Assembly (NCBI RefSeq): GCF_008386585.1
Contig: NZ_VUOB01000075.1
Span: 62,001-126,000 of the forward strand
Length of the DNA: 64,000 bases
Reading direction: 5' to 3'
Source: Solihabitans fulvus
Lineage (GTDB): Bacteria > Actinomycetota > Actinomycetes > Mycobacteriales > Pseudonocardiaceae
Positions 23,544-32,110 of this stretch are shown in pieces (position 1 is the stretch's first letter; the number at the start of each line of letters is the position of its first letter). A program made the position numbers and the translations under genes. The notes under the pieces were generated by a model. That model made no database searches and had not been told where the DNA came from. It was given only the letters and a program-made list of their open reading frames with translations.

Positions 23544-26261
23544 ATGCGATTCGGACTGCTGGGGCCGATCGAAGTGGCGGACGACCGGGGCCGCCGGTTC
23601 ACCGTCCCGGCCGCGAAGCAGCGGGCCGTGCTGGCCTGCCTGCTGACCCGGCCGAACCAGTCCGTCTCCGTGCCAGCCCTGATCGACGTGCTGTGGGAGG
23701 ACGCGAGCCCGCCAAGCGCGCGGACTGCGGTCCTCAACTACGTCACCCGGCTCCGCAAGATTCTCGGCCCCGAGGTCGCGCCGCGCCTGCGGACGGAGAA
23801 CGGCGGCTACCTCCTGGAGATCCGGGACGACGTCGAGGCCGACCACCTGCACGCCGACGCGCTGGAGTCACGCGCTCGGCGCGCCCTGGCCCTCGGCGAC
23901 TGTGCCGAGGCGGGGACGCTGGTCGGCCAGGCCCTGGAGCTGTGGCGCGGCGAGCCGCTCCAGGACATCGACTGCGACCGCTTCCATGGGGAACACGCCC
24001 CTGCTCTCGACGGGCTGCGGCTCCGGCTGGCGGAGCTGCGGATCGACGCGTCGCTGTGCGCGGCACGCTTCGACCAGGCCATGCCGTGGATCACCGACCT
24101 GATCGCGCGGCATCCGCTGCGGGAACCGCTGTACGCGCGCCAACTCCTCACCCTGTACGGCTGCGGGCATAGGGTGGAGGCCCTGGCGCACTATCGCCGG
24201 GTCCGGGCGCTGCTCCGCGACGAGCTCGGGGTTGAGCCCTCCCAGGTATTGCGGGAGCTGCACGAGCTGGTCCTGCACGACGCCCCCGTGGCGGACGTGC
24301 TGGACGCCTGGCGGAAGACACAGCACGCCGCCAGCGCGGCGCGCCCCCTGCATCGGTCCGGGAGCTGGCCGGTCACCCCGCCGCTACAGCTCCCCTCGGC
24401 ACCCCGCATGGTCATCGGCCGCGACAGCGAACTCCTCGAACTGACGCGGATGATGGCCGGGGTCGAGCGGTCCGACTGCCGCGTCGCGCTCCTGGTCGGC
24501 CCGGCGGGTGTCGGCAAGACCACCGTGGCGCTGGCGTGGGCGCACAGCGCGGCACCGCTGTTCCCCGAAGGGCAGCTGTACCTCGACCTGAACGGGTTCA
24601 CGGCGCACGGCCGTCCGCTCGCGCCGGACGCGGCCGTCAGCATCCTGCTCGACTGCCTCGGCGTGCCGGCCGGACTCCATCCGGCCACCCCGGAGGGCCG
24701 GGCCGCCCTCTACCGCAGCACCGTCGCCGACCGGCGGCTGCTGTTCGTGTTCGACAACGCGCGCGACGCCGACCAGGTGCGCCCGCTGCTCCCGCCCGGC
24801 GACTCCTGCCGGACCCTGGTGACCAGCCGGAGCGCGCTCGCCGGCCTGGTGGCACTGGACGGGGCCGAGCCGATCCCGCTGGCCCCGCTGTCCGAGGAGG
24901 GGGCCCGCGACCTGCTGACCCGCCGGCTCGGCGCGCTCCGCACGGCGGGGCACGGGGCGGCGGTCGCGCTGCTTGCCGAGCGCTGCGGACGGCTGCCGCT
25001 GGCTCTGGCCGTTGCCGCCGCCCGCGCCGCGTCGATGCCCCACATCCCCCTGGAAGCCCTCGTCGCCCAGCTCGGCGGGCATGGCGCACTCGACCTGTTC
25101 GATGGCGGGGACGCGGCGAGCAGCGTCCGCGAGGTCCTGTCCTGGTCCTACCGGCTGCTGTCCGCCGAGGCCGCGCGCATGCTGCGGTTCCTGTCCCTCC
25201 AGCCGGGCCCCGAGATATCGGTCCCCGCCGCGGCGGCCGTGGCGGGTGTTGCGAGTTCCGCCGCCGCGACCCTGCTGGCCGAGCTTGCCGCCATGAGCCT
25301 GACAACCGAGGCCGCGCCGGGGCGCCACGCGATGCACAATCTGGTGCGCGCCTTCGCCGCCGAACTCGTGGAACGCGAGGAGACCGAGGACGAGGTGCGC
25401 GCGGCGACGCATCGGCTCCTCGACTACTACCTGCGTTCGAGCATCGCGGCCGACCGCGTGCTCTGCACGAGCCCGCTCCCGATCGAGCTGGACTGCGTCG
25501 GCGTGCGGCCGGACGTGCGGTCCGACGGCTTTGCCAACCGGGCCGCCGCGACGGCCTGGTTCCACGCCGAGCACGAGGTGCTGGCCAACCTGGTCGCCGA
25601 GGCCGTCGCCTGCGGCTACGACACCTCCGCCTGGCAGCTGGCCTGCGCGCAGTCGACGGGCCTGCTGTGGCTCGGTCGGTGGCGCGAGCGGGGCGACACC
25701 GTCCGGCGTCGGCTCATCGGCGGCGTCCTGTCCTCGGAGGGCGAGCACGAACTTGGCACCACGCACCTCCAGCGCTGTCGCCGGGCCGGCGCAAGGGCGA
25801 CGGGGAACCAGCTCGGCCAGGCCGAGGCGCTCAACTCGATGGGGTACGTCCTGGCCCAGTACGGCGATCTGCGCCAAGCGCTCGCCCACTGCCGCGAGGC
25901 GGCCGAACTGGTCCAGGGGCTCGGGGCCAGGAACCTGGAGGGCCACGTCCGGGACAGCCTCGGCTTCATTCACCACGGACTCGGCGACTACTCCTCCGCG
26001 ATCGACTGCTACGACACCGCGATCGACCTGTTCGAGGGCGCAGGAAACAGCTTCCAAGCCGCCGTGTCCCTTGCGCGGGTAGGGGAGATCCACGCGCAGA
26101 CGGGCGACCCGGCCGGGGCCCGTGGGGCGTGGCGGGCCGCCATGGAGCTCTTCCGCGACCTGGCCCGGCCGGAAGCCGACTCCGTCGAGGCCAGGCTCGC
26201 CGCGCTGGAGCTGCTGGCCGCGATATCGCCGCGATATGACCGCGTTGTCGCCCGCCAATAG
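23544..26261 (+). CDS. AfsR-like SARP-NB-ARC-TPR regulator
   Basis: A 905-residue transcription regulator of the AfsR type. Residues 1-95 are the SARP winged helix ('TAVLNYVTRLRKILG'), 100-245 the BTAD ('ELGVEPSQVLRELHELVL'), 290-620 an NB-ARC NTPase with Walker A 'LLVGPAGVGKTT' (about 316-327) and Walker B-like 'LLFVFDNARDADQVRPLLP', and 690-890 TPR repeats ('ALNSMGYVLAQYGDLRQALA', 'DSLGFIHHGLGDYSSAIDCY'). ATG at 23544 is favoured over 23529 because of the spacing from GAGGAC. Such proteins activate nearby clusters when ATP and a signal are bound. The ubiX-ubiD operon begins 28 bp downstream on the same strand. Confidence 0.85.
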   Translation: MRFGLLGPIEVADDRGRRFTVPAAKQRAVLACLLTRPNQSVSVPALIDVLWEDASPPSARTAVLNYVTRLRKILGPEVAPRLRTENGGYLLEIRDDVEADHLHADALESRARRALALGDCAEAGTLVGQALELWRGEPLQDIDCDRFHGEHAPALDGLRLRLAELRIDASLCAARFDQAMPWITDLIARHPLREPLYARQLLTLYGCGHRVEALAHYRRVRALLRDELGVEPSQVLRELHELVLHDAPVADVLDAWRKTQHAASAARPLHRSGSWPVTPPLQLPSAPRMVIGRDSELLELTRMMAGVERSDCRVALLVGPAGVGKTTVALAWAHSAAPLFPEGQLYLDLNGFTAHGRPLAPDAAVSILLDCLGVPAGLHPATPEGRAALYRSTVADRRLLFVFDNARDADQVRPLLPPGDSCRTLVTSRSALAGLVALDGAEPIPLAPLSEEGARDLLTRRLGALRTAGHGAAVALLAERCGRLPLALAVAAARAASMPHIPLEALVAQLGGHGALDLFDGGDAASSVREVLSWSYRLLSAEAARMLRFLSLQPGPEISVPAAAAVAGVASSAAATLLAELAAMSLTTEAAPGRHAMHNLVRAFAAELVEREETEDEVRAATHRLLDYYLRSSIAADRVLCTSPLPIELDCVGVRPDVRSDGFANRAAATAWFHAEHEVLANLVAEAVACGYDTSAWQLACAQSTGLLWLGRWRERGDTVRRRLIGGVLSSEGEHELGTTHLQRCRRAGARATGNQLGQAEALNSMGYVLAQYGDLRQALAHCREAAELVQGLGARNLEGHVRDSLGFIHHGLGDYSSAIDCYDTAIDLFEGAGNSFQAAVSLARVGEIHAQTGDPAGARGAWRAAMELFRDLARPEADSVEARLAALELLAAISPRYDRVVARQ

Positions 26262-26264
26262 CGT

Positions 26265-26289
26265 CAGTCCTCGAACAGGGGGAGGACTG
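26265..26289 (+). promoter_or_regulatory. Hairpin that covers the ubiX ribosome site
   Basis: CAGTCCTC (26265-26272) pairs exactly with GAGGACTG (26282-26289). The right arm contains most of the Shine-Dalgarno sequence of the gene starting at 26290, and the left arm starts three bases after the regulator's stop codon. A ribosome finishing the upstream gene would open the stem, which suggests translational coupling. Confidence 0.55.
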
Positions 26290-26853
26290 ATGGAAGCCCG
26301 TCGGCTTGTTGTGGGGATCAGCGGCGCCACCGGGATCGCCTACGGCATGAAGGTCCTGGAGCTGGCCAGGAAGGCGGGGGTGCAGACGCACCTCGTCGTC
26401 ACGCCGGCCGGCCAGCAGACGCGGGCCTACGAGACCGACCTGTCCGCACGGGACCTCGCGGCCATGGCGGACGTCTGCCACCGGCCGGCCGACATCGGGG
26501 CGTCGATCGCGTCGGGATCCTTCCGCACCACCGGGATGATCGTGGCCCCCTGCTCGATCAGGACCCTCTCGGCGATCGCCTACTCCAACGGCGACAACCT
26601 GCTGACGCGGGCCGCCGACGTGACGCTCAAGGAGCGCCGGCGGCTGGTCCTGATGGTCAGGGAGACCCCGCTGACCATGGGGCATCTCCGGGCCATGACC
26701 GCGGTCACCGAGTCGGGCGGGATCGTCATGCCGCCGGTGCCCGCCTTCTACCTCCGCCCCGGCAGCGTCGAGGACATCGTCGAGCACACCGCGGGACGCG
26801 CCCTCGACCTGCTCGGCATCGACGTCCCGGACCTGCCCCGCTGGGGCGAGTGA
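26290..26853 (+). CDS. ubiX: UbiX-type flavin prenyltransferase
   Basis: A 187-residue flavoprotein that transfers a dimethylallyl group to FMN to make the prenylated flavin cofactor of UbiD decarboxylases. The N-terminus has the flavodoxin-like 'LVVGISGATGIAYGMKVLEL'. The family core follows: 'PCSIRTLSAIAYSNGDNLLT', 'RAADVTLKERRRLVLMVRET'. The length is typical. ATG at 26290 follows GGGGGAGG inside a hairpin. The ubiD gene follows directly, which fits the usual pairing of cofactor maker and decarboxylase. Members annotated as decarboxylase small subunits belong to the same family. Confidence 0.9.
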   Translation: MEARRLVVGISGATGIAYGMKVLELARKAGVQTHLVVTPAGQQTRAYETDLSARDLAAMADVCHRPADIGASIASGSFRTTGMIVAPCSIRTLSAIAYSNGDNLLTRAADVTLKERRRLVLMVRETPLTMGHLRAMTAVTESGGIVMPPVPAFYLRPGSVEDIVEHTAGRALDLLGIDVPDLPRWGE

Positions 26854-26945
26854 CCCGTCCGCCGGGCCAGCTCCCACCGCGCGGCGGCGCACCCCGCGAC
26901 GCCGCGACCCACGACCACGCACCTGTGACCGGACGAGGAATCCCA

Positions 26946-28439
26946 GTGACGCACCTGCGCAGCCTCCGTGAGTTCATCGACGAGCTGGCGAAGATCGGCG
27001 ACGTCCAGACCATCGACGTCGAGGTCGACTGGAACATGGAAGTCGGCGCGATCATCCGGCGCTCCTACGACCTGACGGCCCCGGCGCCGCTGTTCACCAA
27101 CCTGACCGGCTACCAGGGGACCGGGTTCCGGCTCTTCGGCGCGCCCGGCGCGCTCAGCAGCGCCGAGCACCGGTTCGCGCGCATCGCTCTGGCCATCGGA
27201 CTGCCCGCCGACGCGACCGGCCAGCGGATCGTCGAAGCCCTGGCCGCCGCGCGCGCCAAGCCCGGCATCCCGCCGGTCGTCGTCGACGCGGCTTCGGCGC
27301 CCTGCAAGCAGAACATCATGCTCGGCGACGAGATCGACCTGTTCGCGTTCCCGACGCCGCTGATCCACGGCAACGACGGCGGGCGCTACATCCAGACCTA
27401 CGGCATGAACATCGTCAGGACCCCGGACGGGTCCTGGACCAACTGGTCGATCAACCGCATGATGATCGCCGGCAAGGACACCCTGGCCTGTCTCATCCCC
27501 GGCCCGCAGCACCTCGGGGTCGTCCGGTCGAAGTGGACCGAGATCGGCGAGCCGATGCCGATCGCCCTTGCCGTCGGCGTCGAGCCCGGTCTGCCCTGGG
27601 TCGGCGGCATGCCGATCCCCGAAGGCGTTGACGAGAGCCACTATCTCGGCGCGCTGTTCGGCGAGGGCATCGAGCTCGTCCCGGCCGAGACCGTCGACCT
27701 GCTCGTCCCGGCCACCGCCGAGATGATCATCGAGGGGCACATCTCCCTGGACGAGACCGTCTCGGAGGGGCCGTTCAACGAGTTCCCCGGCTACAACGCC
27801 ACCGAGGCGTCGCCCAAGCAGGTGTTCCACGTCAGCGCGATCACCTACCGCGACGACGCGATCCAGCCGGTCGTCGCCGCGGGGCCGCCGGTCGAGGAGG
27901 ACCACACGATCATCGGCACCACCAGCGCCGCGGAGATCCTCCACCTGCTGCGTGCGGCCGAGCTCCCGATCAGCTCCGCCTGGTACAACTTCGAGGCGGC
28001 CGTGCACTGGCTGACGCTGGCGGTCAGCCGGGACTGGCACGAGACCACCGGACTGTCCTCCGCCGAGCTCGTCGGGAAGGTCGCCGACGTCATCTTCACC
28101 GGCAAGCCCTCGGTGAACGCCCCCAAGATCCTGCTGGTCGAGGACGACGTCGACATCACCGACCTGAGCCAGGTCGTCTGGGCCTTCGCCACCCGGTCCC
28201 ACCCGGACACCGGGCGCGGCGAGTTCCACTTCCCGCACAAGGTGAGCGACCAGCTCGCGGTCTACCTCTCCGAGGAGGAGTCGCGCACGTTCATGGCCGG
28301 GAAGGTCATCTACAACTGCCTGCTCGCCGACCTGTATCCCGAAGGCAGGCGCCCGGTGAAGGGCAGCTTCGAGAACGGCTGGCCGGTCGAGATCCAGGAG
28401 CGCGTCCTGAACAACTGGCGGGCCTACGGCTACCGCTGA
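26946..28439 (+). CDS. ubiD: UbiD-family decarboxylase
   Basis: A protein of about 497 residues that reversibly decarboxylates an aromatic or alpha,beta-unsaturated acid using prenylated FMN. Visible family features are 'YGMNIVRTPDGSWTNWSINR' with the active-site Arg, 'HLGVVRSKWTEIGEPMPIAL', and the Glu-containing 'SEGPFNEFPGY' that corresponds to the catalytic Glu pair. I prefer GTG at 26946 (AGGA eight bases upstream, then 'THLRSLREFIDEL'). An in-frame GTG at 26850 overlaps the ubiX stop by 4 bp but would add 32 Pro/Arg-rich residues. The substrate is not clear; the neighbouring aldehyde dehydrogenase suggests an aromatic catabolic route. Confidence 0.9.
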   Translation: MTHLRSLREFIDELAKIGDVQTIDVEVDWNMEVGAIIRRSYDLTAPAPLFTNLTGYQGTGFRLFGAPGALSSAEHRFARIALAIGLPADATGQRIVEALAAARAKPGIPPVVVDAASAPCKQNIMLGDEIDLFAFPTPLIHGNDGGRYIQTYGMNIVRTPDGSWTNWSINRMMIAGKDTLACLIPGPQHLGVVRSKWTEIGEPMPIALAVGVEPGLPWVGGMPIPEGVDESHYLGALFGEGIELVPAETVDLLVPATAEMIIEGHISLDETVSEGPFNEFPGYNATEASPKQVFHVSAITYRDDAIQPVVAAGPPVEEDHTIIGTTSAAEILHLLRAAELPISSAWYNFEAAVHWLTLAVSRDWHETTGLSSAELVGKVADVIFTGKPSVNAPKILLVEDDVDITDLSQVVWAFATRSHPDTGRGEFHFPHKVSDQLAVYLSEEESRTFMAGKVIYNCLLADLYPEGRRPVKGSFENGWPVEIQERVLNNWRAYGYR

Positions 28440-28503
28440 CGCGCCGACCAACGCTGACGGCGTCAACCACGCCGGCAACCCAGCCAACGAAAGTAACGAC
28501 ACG

Positions 28504-28920
28504 ATGAGCATTCCCAGTACCGGTACCGTCCGCGCGAACGCGGTCATCACGGTGCACAAGTACGAACCCGCCGTCTACGACGAGCCGGCCGACGGCCCGG
28601 TCCTGACGCGGATCCACGTCGAGGAGTCCTTCGACGGCGACATCGAGGGCGTCGGGGTGGTGGAGTTCCTCCAGTCCGCCAACGCCGACGGGTCGGCCAG
28701 CTTCGTCGGCATCGAGCGGGTCAACGGCACCATCGCCGAGAGGTCCGGCAGCTTTCTGTTGCAGGACACCGGAATCGTTGAAGGCGACCAGGTCAAGGGC
28801 GACTGGTTCGTGGTGCCGGGCTCGGGCACCGGCGAGCTGGCCGGGCTGCGCGGGGAGGGCGGGTTCCACGCCAAACTCGGCGAGGGCGCGCAGATCCACC
28901 TGGACTACTGGTTCGAGTGA
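28504..28920 (+). CDS. DUF3224 family protein
   Basis: A 138-residue beta-rich protein of the DUF3224 (allene-oxide-cyclase-like barrel) group: 'ILTRIHVEESFDGDIEGVGV'-like strands, 'SASFVGIERVNGTIAERSGS' and the closing 'AQIHLDYWFE'. No catalytic role is established for this family. It stands between ubiD and the aldehyde dehydrogenase in the same direction, so it probably takes part in or protects the same pathway. AACGACACG before the ATG gives only a weak ribosome site, though AACGAAAG lies slightly upstream. Confidence 0.75.
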   Translation: MSIPSTGTVRANAVITVHKYEPAVYDEPADGPVLTRIHVEESFDGDIEGVGVVEFLQSANADGSASFVGIERVNGTIAERSGSFLLQDTGIVEGDQVKGDWFVVPGSGTGELAGLRGEGGFHAKLGEGAQIHLDYWFE

Positions 28921-29027
28921 TGACCACCCCGACATCCCTTGACGGCAGGACCGCGCTGGTGACCGGCGCGGGCACCGGGATCGGCCGGTCGATCGCGACC
29001 GCTCTCGCGGCGCAGAACAGAGAGTGA
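28920..29027 (+). pseudogene. SDR N-terminal remnant (35 codons)
   Basis: ATG at 28920 overlaps the previous stop. It encodes 'DGRTALVTGAGTGIGRSIAT', the complete NAD(P)-binding turn of a short-chain dehydrogenase, then 'ALAAQNRE' and a stop at 29027. The remaining ~210 residues are missing. Its stop overlaps the GTG of the aldehyde dehydrogenase gene, so the stub may still help couple translation. Confidence 0.75.
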
Positions 29028-30544
29028 ATACGTTGACAAGCAACACCGAATCCCTGCCCCTGACGGTGGACTCGCGTGTCGTCCCCGCTGGCCGGCTGCT
29101 CATCGGCGGTCAGTGGCGGGACGCCGCGGACGGCGCCACCGAAGCGACGGTCAACCCGGCGACCGAGCAGGTGACCACGACCGTCGCCAAGTCCGGCCCC
29201 GAGGACGCGGCACTGGCGGCCGCCGCCGCGCGCCAGGCGTTCGACGATGGCGGCTGGAGCCGCATGCCAGGGTCCCAGCGCGCGAAGGTCCTCAACAAGG
29301 TCGCGGACCTGATCGAGGAACGGGCCGAGGACCTCGCCTTCCGCGAGGTCGTGGACATGGGCAAGCTGTGGCGTGACGCGATGTCCATCGACGTCCCGCA
29401 CATCGCCAACATGTTCCGCTACTTCGCCGGTTGGACGACCAAGCTCGAAGGCGCGGTCAAGACCGTGGAGCCGGTCGGGTCCACCGGCGACGTCATGGCG
29501 TTCACCCGGCGTCAGCCGCTCGGCGTCGTCGCGGCGATCACCCCGTTCAACTTCCCGCTGATCCTGACCGTCAGCAAGATCGCGCCGGCCCTGGCAGCCG
29601 GGAACACCTTCATCCACAAGCCGTCCGCCGACACGCCGCTGTCGTCGATCACGCTGGCCGAGATCATGATGGACGCCGGGGTGCCCGAGGGCGCCTACAA
29701 CCTGCTCACCGGCGGCGGCGCCGAGGTAGGTAGGGCGCTGGTCGGCGACCCTCGCATCGACAAGGTGGCGCTCACCGGCTCGACCGCGACCGGCAAGTCC
29801 ATCATCCGCGACTCGGCCGAGACGCTGAAGCACCTGACGATGGAGCTCGGCGGCAAGAGCCCCGACATCATCTTCGCCGACGCGGACCTGGAGCGCGCGG
29901 TCACCACCGCGTTCTACGCCATCTTCTGGAACAAGGGCGAAGTCTGCGTCGCCGGCTCCAGACTGCTGGTGCAGCGCGAGGTCTACGACGAGGTCGTCGA
30001 GCGGCTGACGGCGATGTGCGCCAACGCCCGCACCGGCGATCCCTTCGACCCTGCCTCGGACTTCGGGCCGATCGCCAACCGGCGTGAGTTCGAGAAGGTC
30101 CTGCGGTACATCGACATCGGCCGCGACGAGGACGGCGCCAGCCTGGTCACCGGGGGCAAGTCGCTGACCGTCGACGGCCGCGGCCTCTACATCGAGCCGA
30201 CGGTGTTCGCCAACGCCAGCAACGACATGCGGATCGCCCAGGAGGAGATCTTCGGTCCCGTCCTGCCGGTGATCCCGTTCGACACCGAGGACGACGCCGT
30301 CGCCCTCGGCAACGCGACGCCCTACGGCCTCGCCGCCGGCGTGCAGACCAGGGACCTCGCCAAGGCCCTTCGCGTGGCCGAGCGCCTCGACGCGGGCACC
30401 GTCTGGCTCAACACCTGGCACCTGTACGACCCGTCGGCGCCGTTCGGCGGGTTCAAGGCCAGTGGCTACGGGCGGGAGAACGGTCCCGAGGCGTTCGAGA
30501 ACTACACCCAGTACAAGACGACGTGGCTCAGCCTCCAGTCGTGA
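29024..30544 (+). CDS. NAD(P)-dependent aldehyde dehydrogenase
   Basis: A 506-residue enzyme of the ALDH superfamily that oxidises an aldehyde to the acid. The catalytic Glu is in 'LTMELGGKSPDIIFADADLE' and the nucleophilic Cys in 'FWNKGEVCVAGSRLLV'. Cofactor-binding parts include 'AAITPFNFPLILTVSKIAPA' and 'KVALTGSTATGKSI'. The end 'PFGGFKASGYGRENG' is typical. The GTG at 29024 overlaps the stop of the SDR stub by 4 bp. Within the operon it may oxidise an aromatic aldehyde to the acid that UbiD then decarboxylates; that link is inference. Confidence 0.9.
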   Translation: MNTLTSNTESLPLTVDSRVVPAGRLLIGGQWRDAADGATEATVNPATEQVTTTVAKSGPEDAALAAAAARQAFDDGGWSRMPGSQRAKVLNKVADLIEERAEDLAFREVVDMGKLWRDAMSIDVPHIANMFRYFAGWTTKLEGAVKTVEPVGSTGDVMAFTRRQPLGVVAAITPFNFPLILTVSKIAPALAAGNTFIHKPSADTPLSSITLAEIMMDAGVPEGAYNLLTGGGAEVGRALVGDPRIDKVALTGSTATGKSIIRDSAETLKHLTMELGGKSPDIIFADADLERAVTTAFYAIFWNKGEVCVAGSRLLVQREVYDEVVERLTAMCANARTGDPFDPASDFGPIANRREFEKVLRYIDIGRDEDGASLVTGGKSLTVDGRGLYIEPTVFANASNDMRIAQEEIFGPVLPVIPFDTEDDAVALGNATPYGLAAGVQTRDLAKALRVAERLDAGTVWLNTWHLYDPSAPFGGFKASGYGRENGPEAFENYTQYKTTWLSLQS

Positions 30545-30578
30545 TCGTTGCCACCAAAGCAAACCAAGAGCGGAAACC

Positions 30579-31241
30579 ATGAGAATCGGCATCATCGGGG
30601 CCGGCCACATCGGCGGCAACGTCGCGCACCAGGCCGTCCGCGTCGGGCACGAGGTGATCCTCAGCTTCTCGCGCGACCCCGCGACCCTCCGGGCCTTCGC
30701 GAGCGGTCTGGGCGACCGAGCCGCAGTCGGGACGCCGCGCGAGGTGGTGGCCTCGGCCGACCTGACCGTCCTCGCCGTGCCGTGGGGCGTCGTCGGCCTC
30801 GCCCTCGAACAGGCAGGGCCGCTGGACGGCAGGCTCGTCGTCGACACCACCAACCAGTTCGGCTCCGGGCCCGGACCGGCTCCTGGCCAGACGGCCGCCG
30901 CGTTCAACGCCTCCCGGATGCCAGAGGCCCGCTACACGAAGTCGTTCAACACCATGACTTCCGGCTTCCAGGCGGCTGTGGCCGGGCGCTCCGGGCACAG
31001 CCGGGTGGTGCAGTGGCTGTGCGGCGACGACGAGGAGGCCAAGAAGGTCGTCGCGGGGTTCGTCGAGAGCCTCGGTTACGCCCCAGTGGACCTCGGCGGC
31101 GTCGCGGACTGCGCCGTGATGGAGTCGCCGCGTCGGCCCAACGCCGTCTACGGCGAGGAGTACCGGCTCGCCGACGCCCTTGCGGTCGTTGACGCAGTGC
31201 GTGCCGGGCGCCCCATTCCGCCGACGCCGGCCTACCGATGA
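30579..31241 (+). CDS. F420/NADP-dependent-type oxidoreductase
   Basis: A 220-residue protein of the NADP-oxidoreductase/F420-dependent reductase fold. It opens with the dinucleotide-binding 'MRIGIIGAGHIGGNVAHQAV', then 'HEVILSFSRDPATLRAFAS', 'VVDTTNQFGSG' and the family's 'TKSFNTMTSGFQ'. Members reduce NADP with F420H2 or act on other substrates with NADPH. The cofactor used here cannot be fixed from the sequence. It follows the aldehyde dehydrogenase by 34 bp and its stop overlaps the upstream alternative start of the next SDR gene, consistent with one operon. Confidence 0.8.
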   Translation: MRIGIIGAGHIGGNVAHQAVRVGHEVILSFSRDPATLRAFASGLGDRAAVGTPREVVASADLTVLAVPWGVVGLALEQAGPLDGRLVVDTTNQFGSGPGPAPGQTAAAFNASRMPEARYTKSFNTMTSGFQAAVAGRSGHSRVVQWLCGDDEEAKKVVAGFVESLGYAPVDLGGVADCAVMESPRRPNAVYGEEYRLADALAVVDAVRAGRPIPPTPAYR

Positions 31242-31258
31242 GATCTGGAGACGCAAGG

Positions 31259-31924
31259 ATGAACACCACCAAGGGCAGCGCCCTGATCGTCGGCGCGGGA
31301 CCCGGCCTCGGCCGGTCCCTCGCCGCGGCCTTCGCCGGCGACGGCCACCGGGTGGCGCTGATCGGCCGGGACGGGCCGCGGCTGAAGACCCTGGCCGACG
31401 ACCTCGTCGACGCGGGGCACTCCGCCGTCGCCTACTCGGCAGACGCGGCCGCACCGGGCCTGCTTGCCACCGTCCTCGCCGAGGCCGTCGACGATCTCGG
31501 CGAACCCGACGTGCTCGTCTACAACGCCGCGTTCGCCCGCCCCGACAGGCCGACCGGCATCAGCGTCGAGGACTGGGCGACCAGCTTCGCCGTCAACGTG
31601 ACCGGTGCCGCCGTCGCGGCGACCACCGTCATCCCGATGCTGCGCGAGGGCAGGGGGACCGTGCTGTTCACCGGCGGCGGTATGGCGCTGAATCCCTCGC
31701 CCGACTACACCAGCCTGTCGGTCGGCAAGGCCGCGCTGCGCGCCTACGCCCATGCCCTGCACGAGGAACAGCGCGAGGCGGGTGTGCACGTCACCACCGT
31801 GACCATCCGGGGTTTCCTTTCGCCTGGCGACGCGCGCTTCGATCCCGATGTCGTCGCGGAGTCCTACCTGGAACTGCACCACCGCCCGCAGGACCAGTGG
31901 CGCGCCGAGTACGTCTACGGGTGA
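31259..31924 (+). CDS. Atypical SDR-family protein lacking the usual catalytic Tyr
   Basis: A 221-residue Rossmann protein: 'ALIVGAGPGLGRSLAAAFAG' binds the cofactor and 'VLVYNAAFARP' replaces the usual NNAG. In the active-site region it reads 'PDYTSLSVGKAALRAYAHAL', so the Lys is present but the residue four before it is Leu rather than Tyr, and the Ser of 'FTGGGMAL' is Gly. This places it among non-classical SDRs that may act differently or not catalyse. ATG at 31259 with GGAG eight bases before it is preferred over the ATG at 31238, which overlaps the previous stop. It is the last gene of the operon. Confidence 0.8.
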   Translation: MNTTKGSALIVGAGPGLGRSLAAAFAGDGHRVALIGRDGPRLKTLADDLVDAGHSAVAYSADAAAPGLLATVLAEAVDDLGEPDVLVYNAAFARPDRPTGISVEDWATSFAVNVTGAAVAATTVIPMLREGRGTVLFTGGGMALNPSPDYTSLSVGKAALRAYAHALHEEQREAGVHVTTVTIRGFLSPGDARFDPDVVAESYLELHHRPQDQWRAEYVYG

Positions 31925-31932
31925 GCATCTGA

Positions 31933-32110
31933 CCGGACAGCTGGCCGGGCGGCTTCGTCTGCCCGGCCTGCGGTCATGCCGGGGGCTGGCGGCTGGGCGA
32001 TGGCCGGTTCAGGTGCACCGACTGCGGCGGCCGCACCTCGGTGACGGCGGGCACGATCTTCGACCGGACCCGCACACCGTTGACGGTGTGGTTCACCGCG
32101 TGCTGGATGT
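31933..32110 (+). mobile_element. IS1595-type transposase N-terminal remnant
   Basis: The plus strand reads 'WPGGFVCPACGHAGGWRLGD' followed by 'GRFRCTDCGGRTSVTAGTIF' and 'TPLTVWFTACW'. This is the zinc-ribbon N-terminus (two CxxC pairs) of IS1595-group transposases, ended at about 32107. There is no start codon in frame and the DDE domain is absent. Its end overlaps the last codons of the XRE-TPR gene on the other strand. Confidence 0.75.

Noticed and set aside
24384..26330. A 648-codon minus-strand frame opposite the AfsR-like gene
   Set aside because: Antisense shadow of a high-GC gene; no start signal and no domain.
26748..28559. A 603-codon minus-strand frame opposite ubiD
   Set aside because: Antisense shadow; the plus strand shows complete UbiD motifs.
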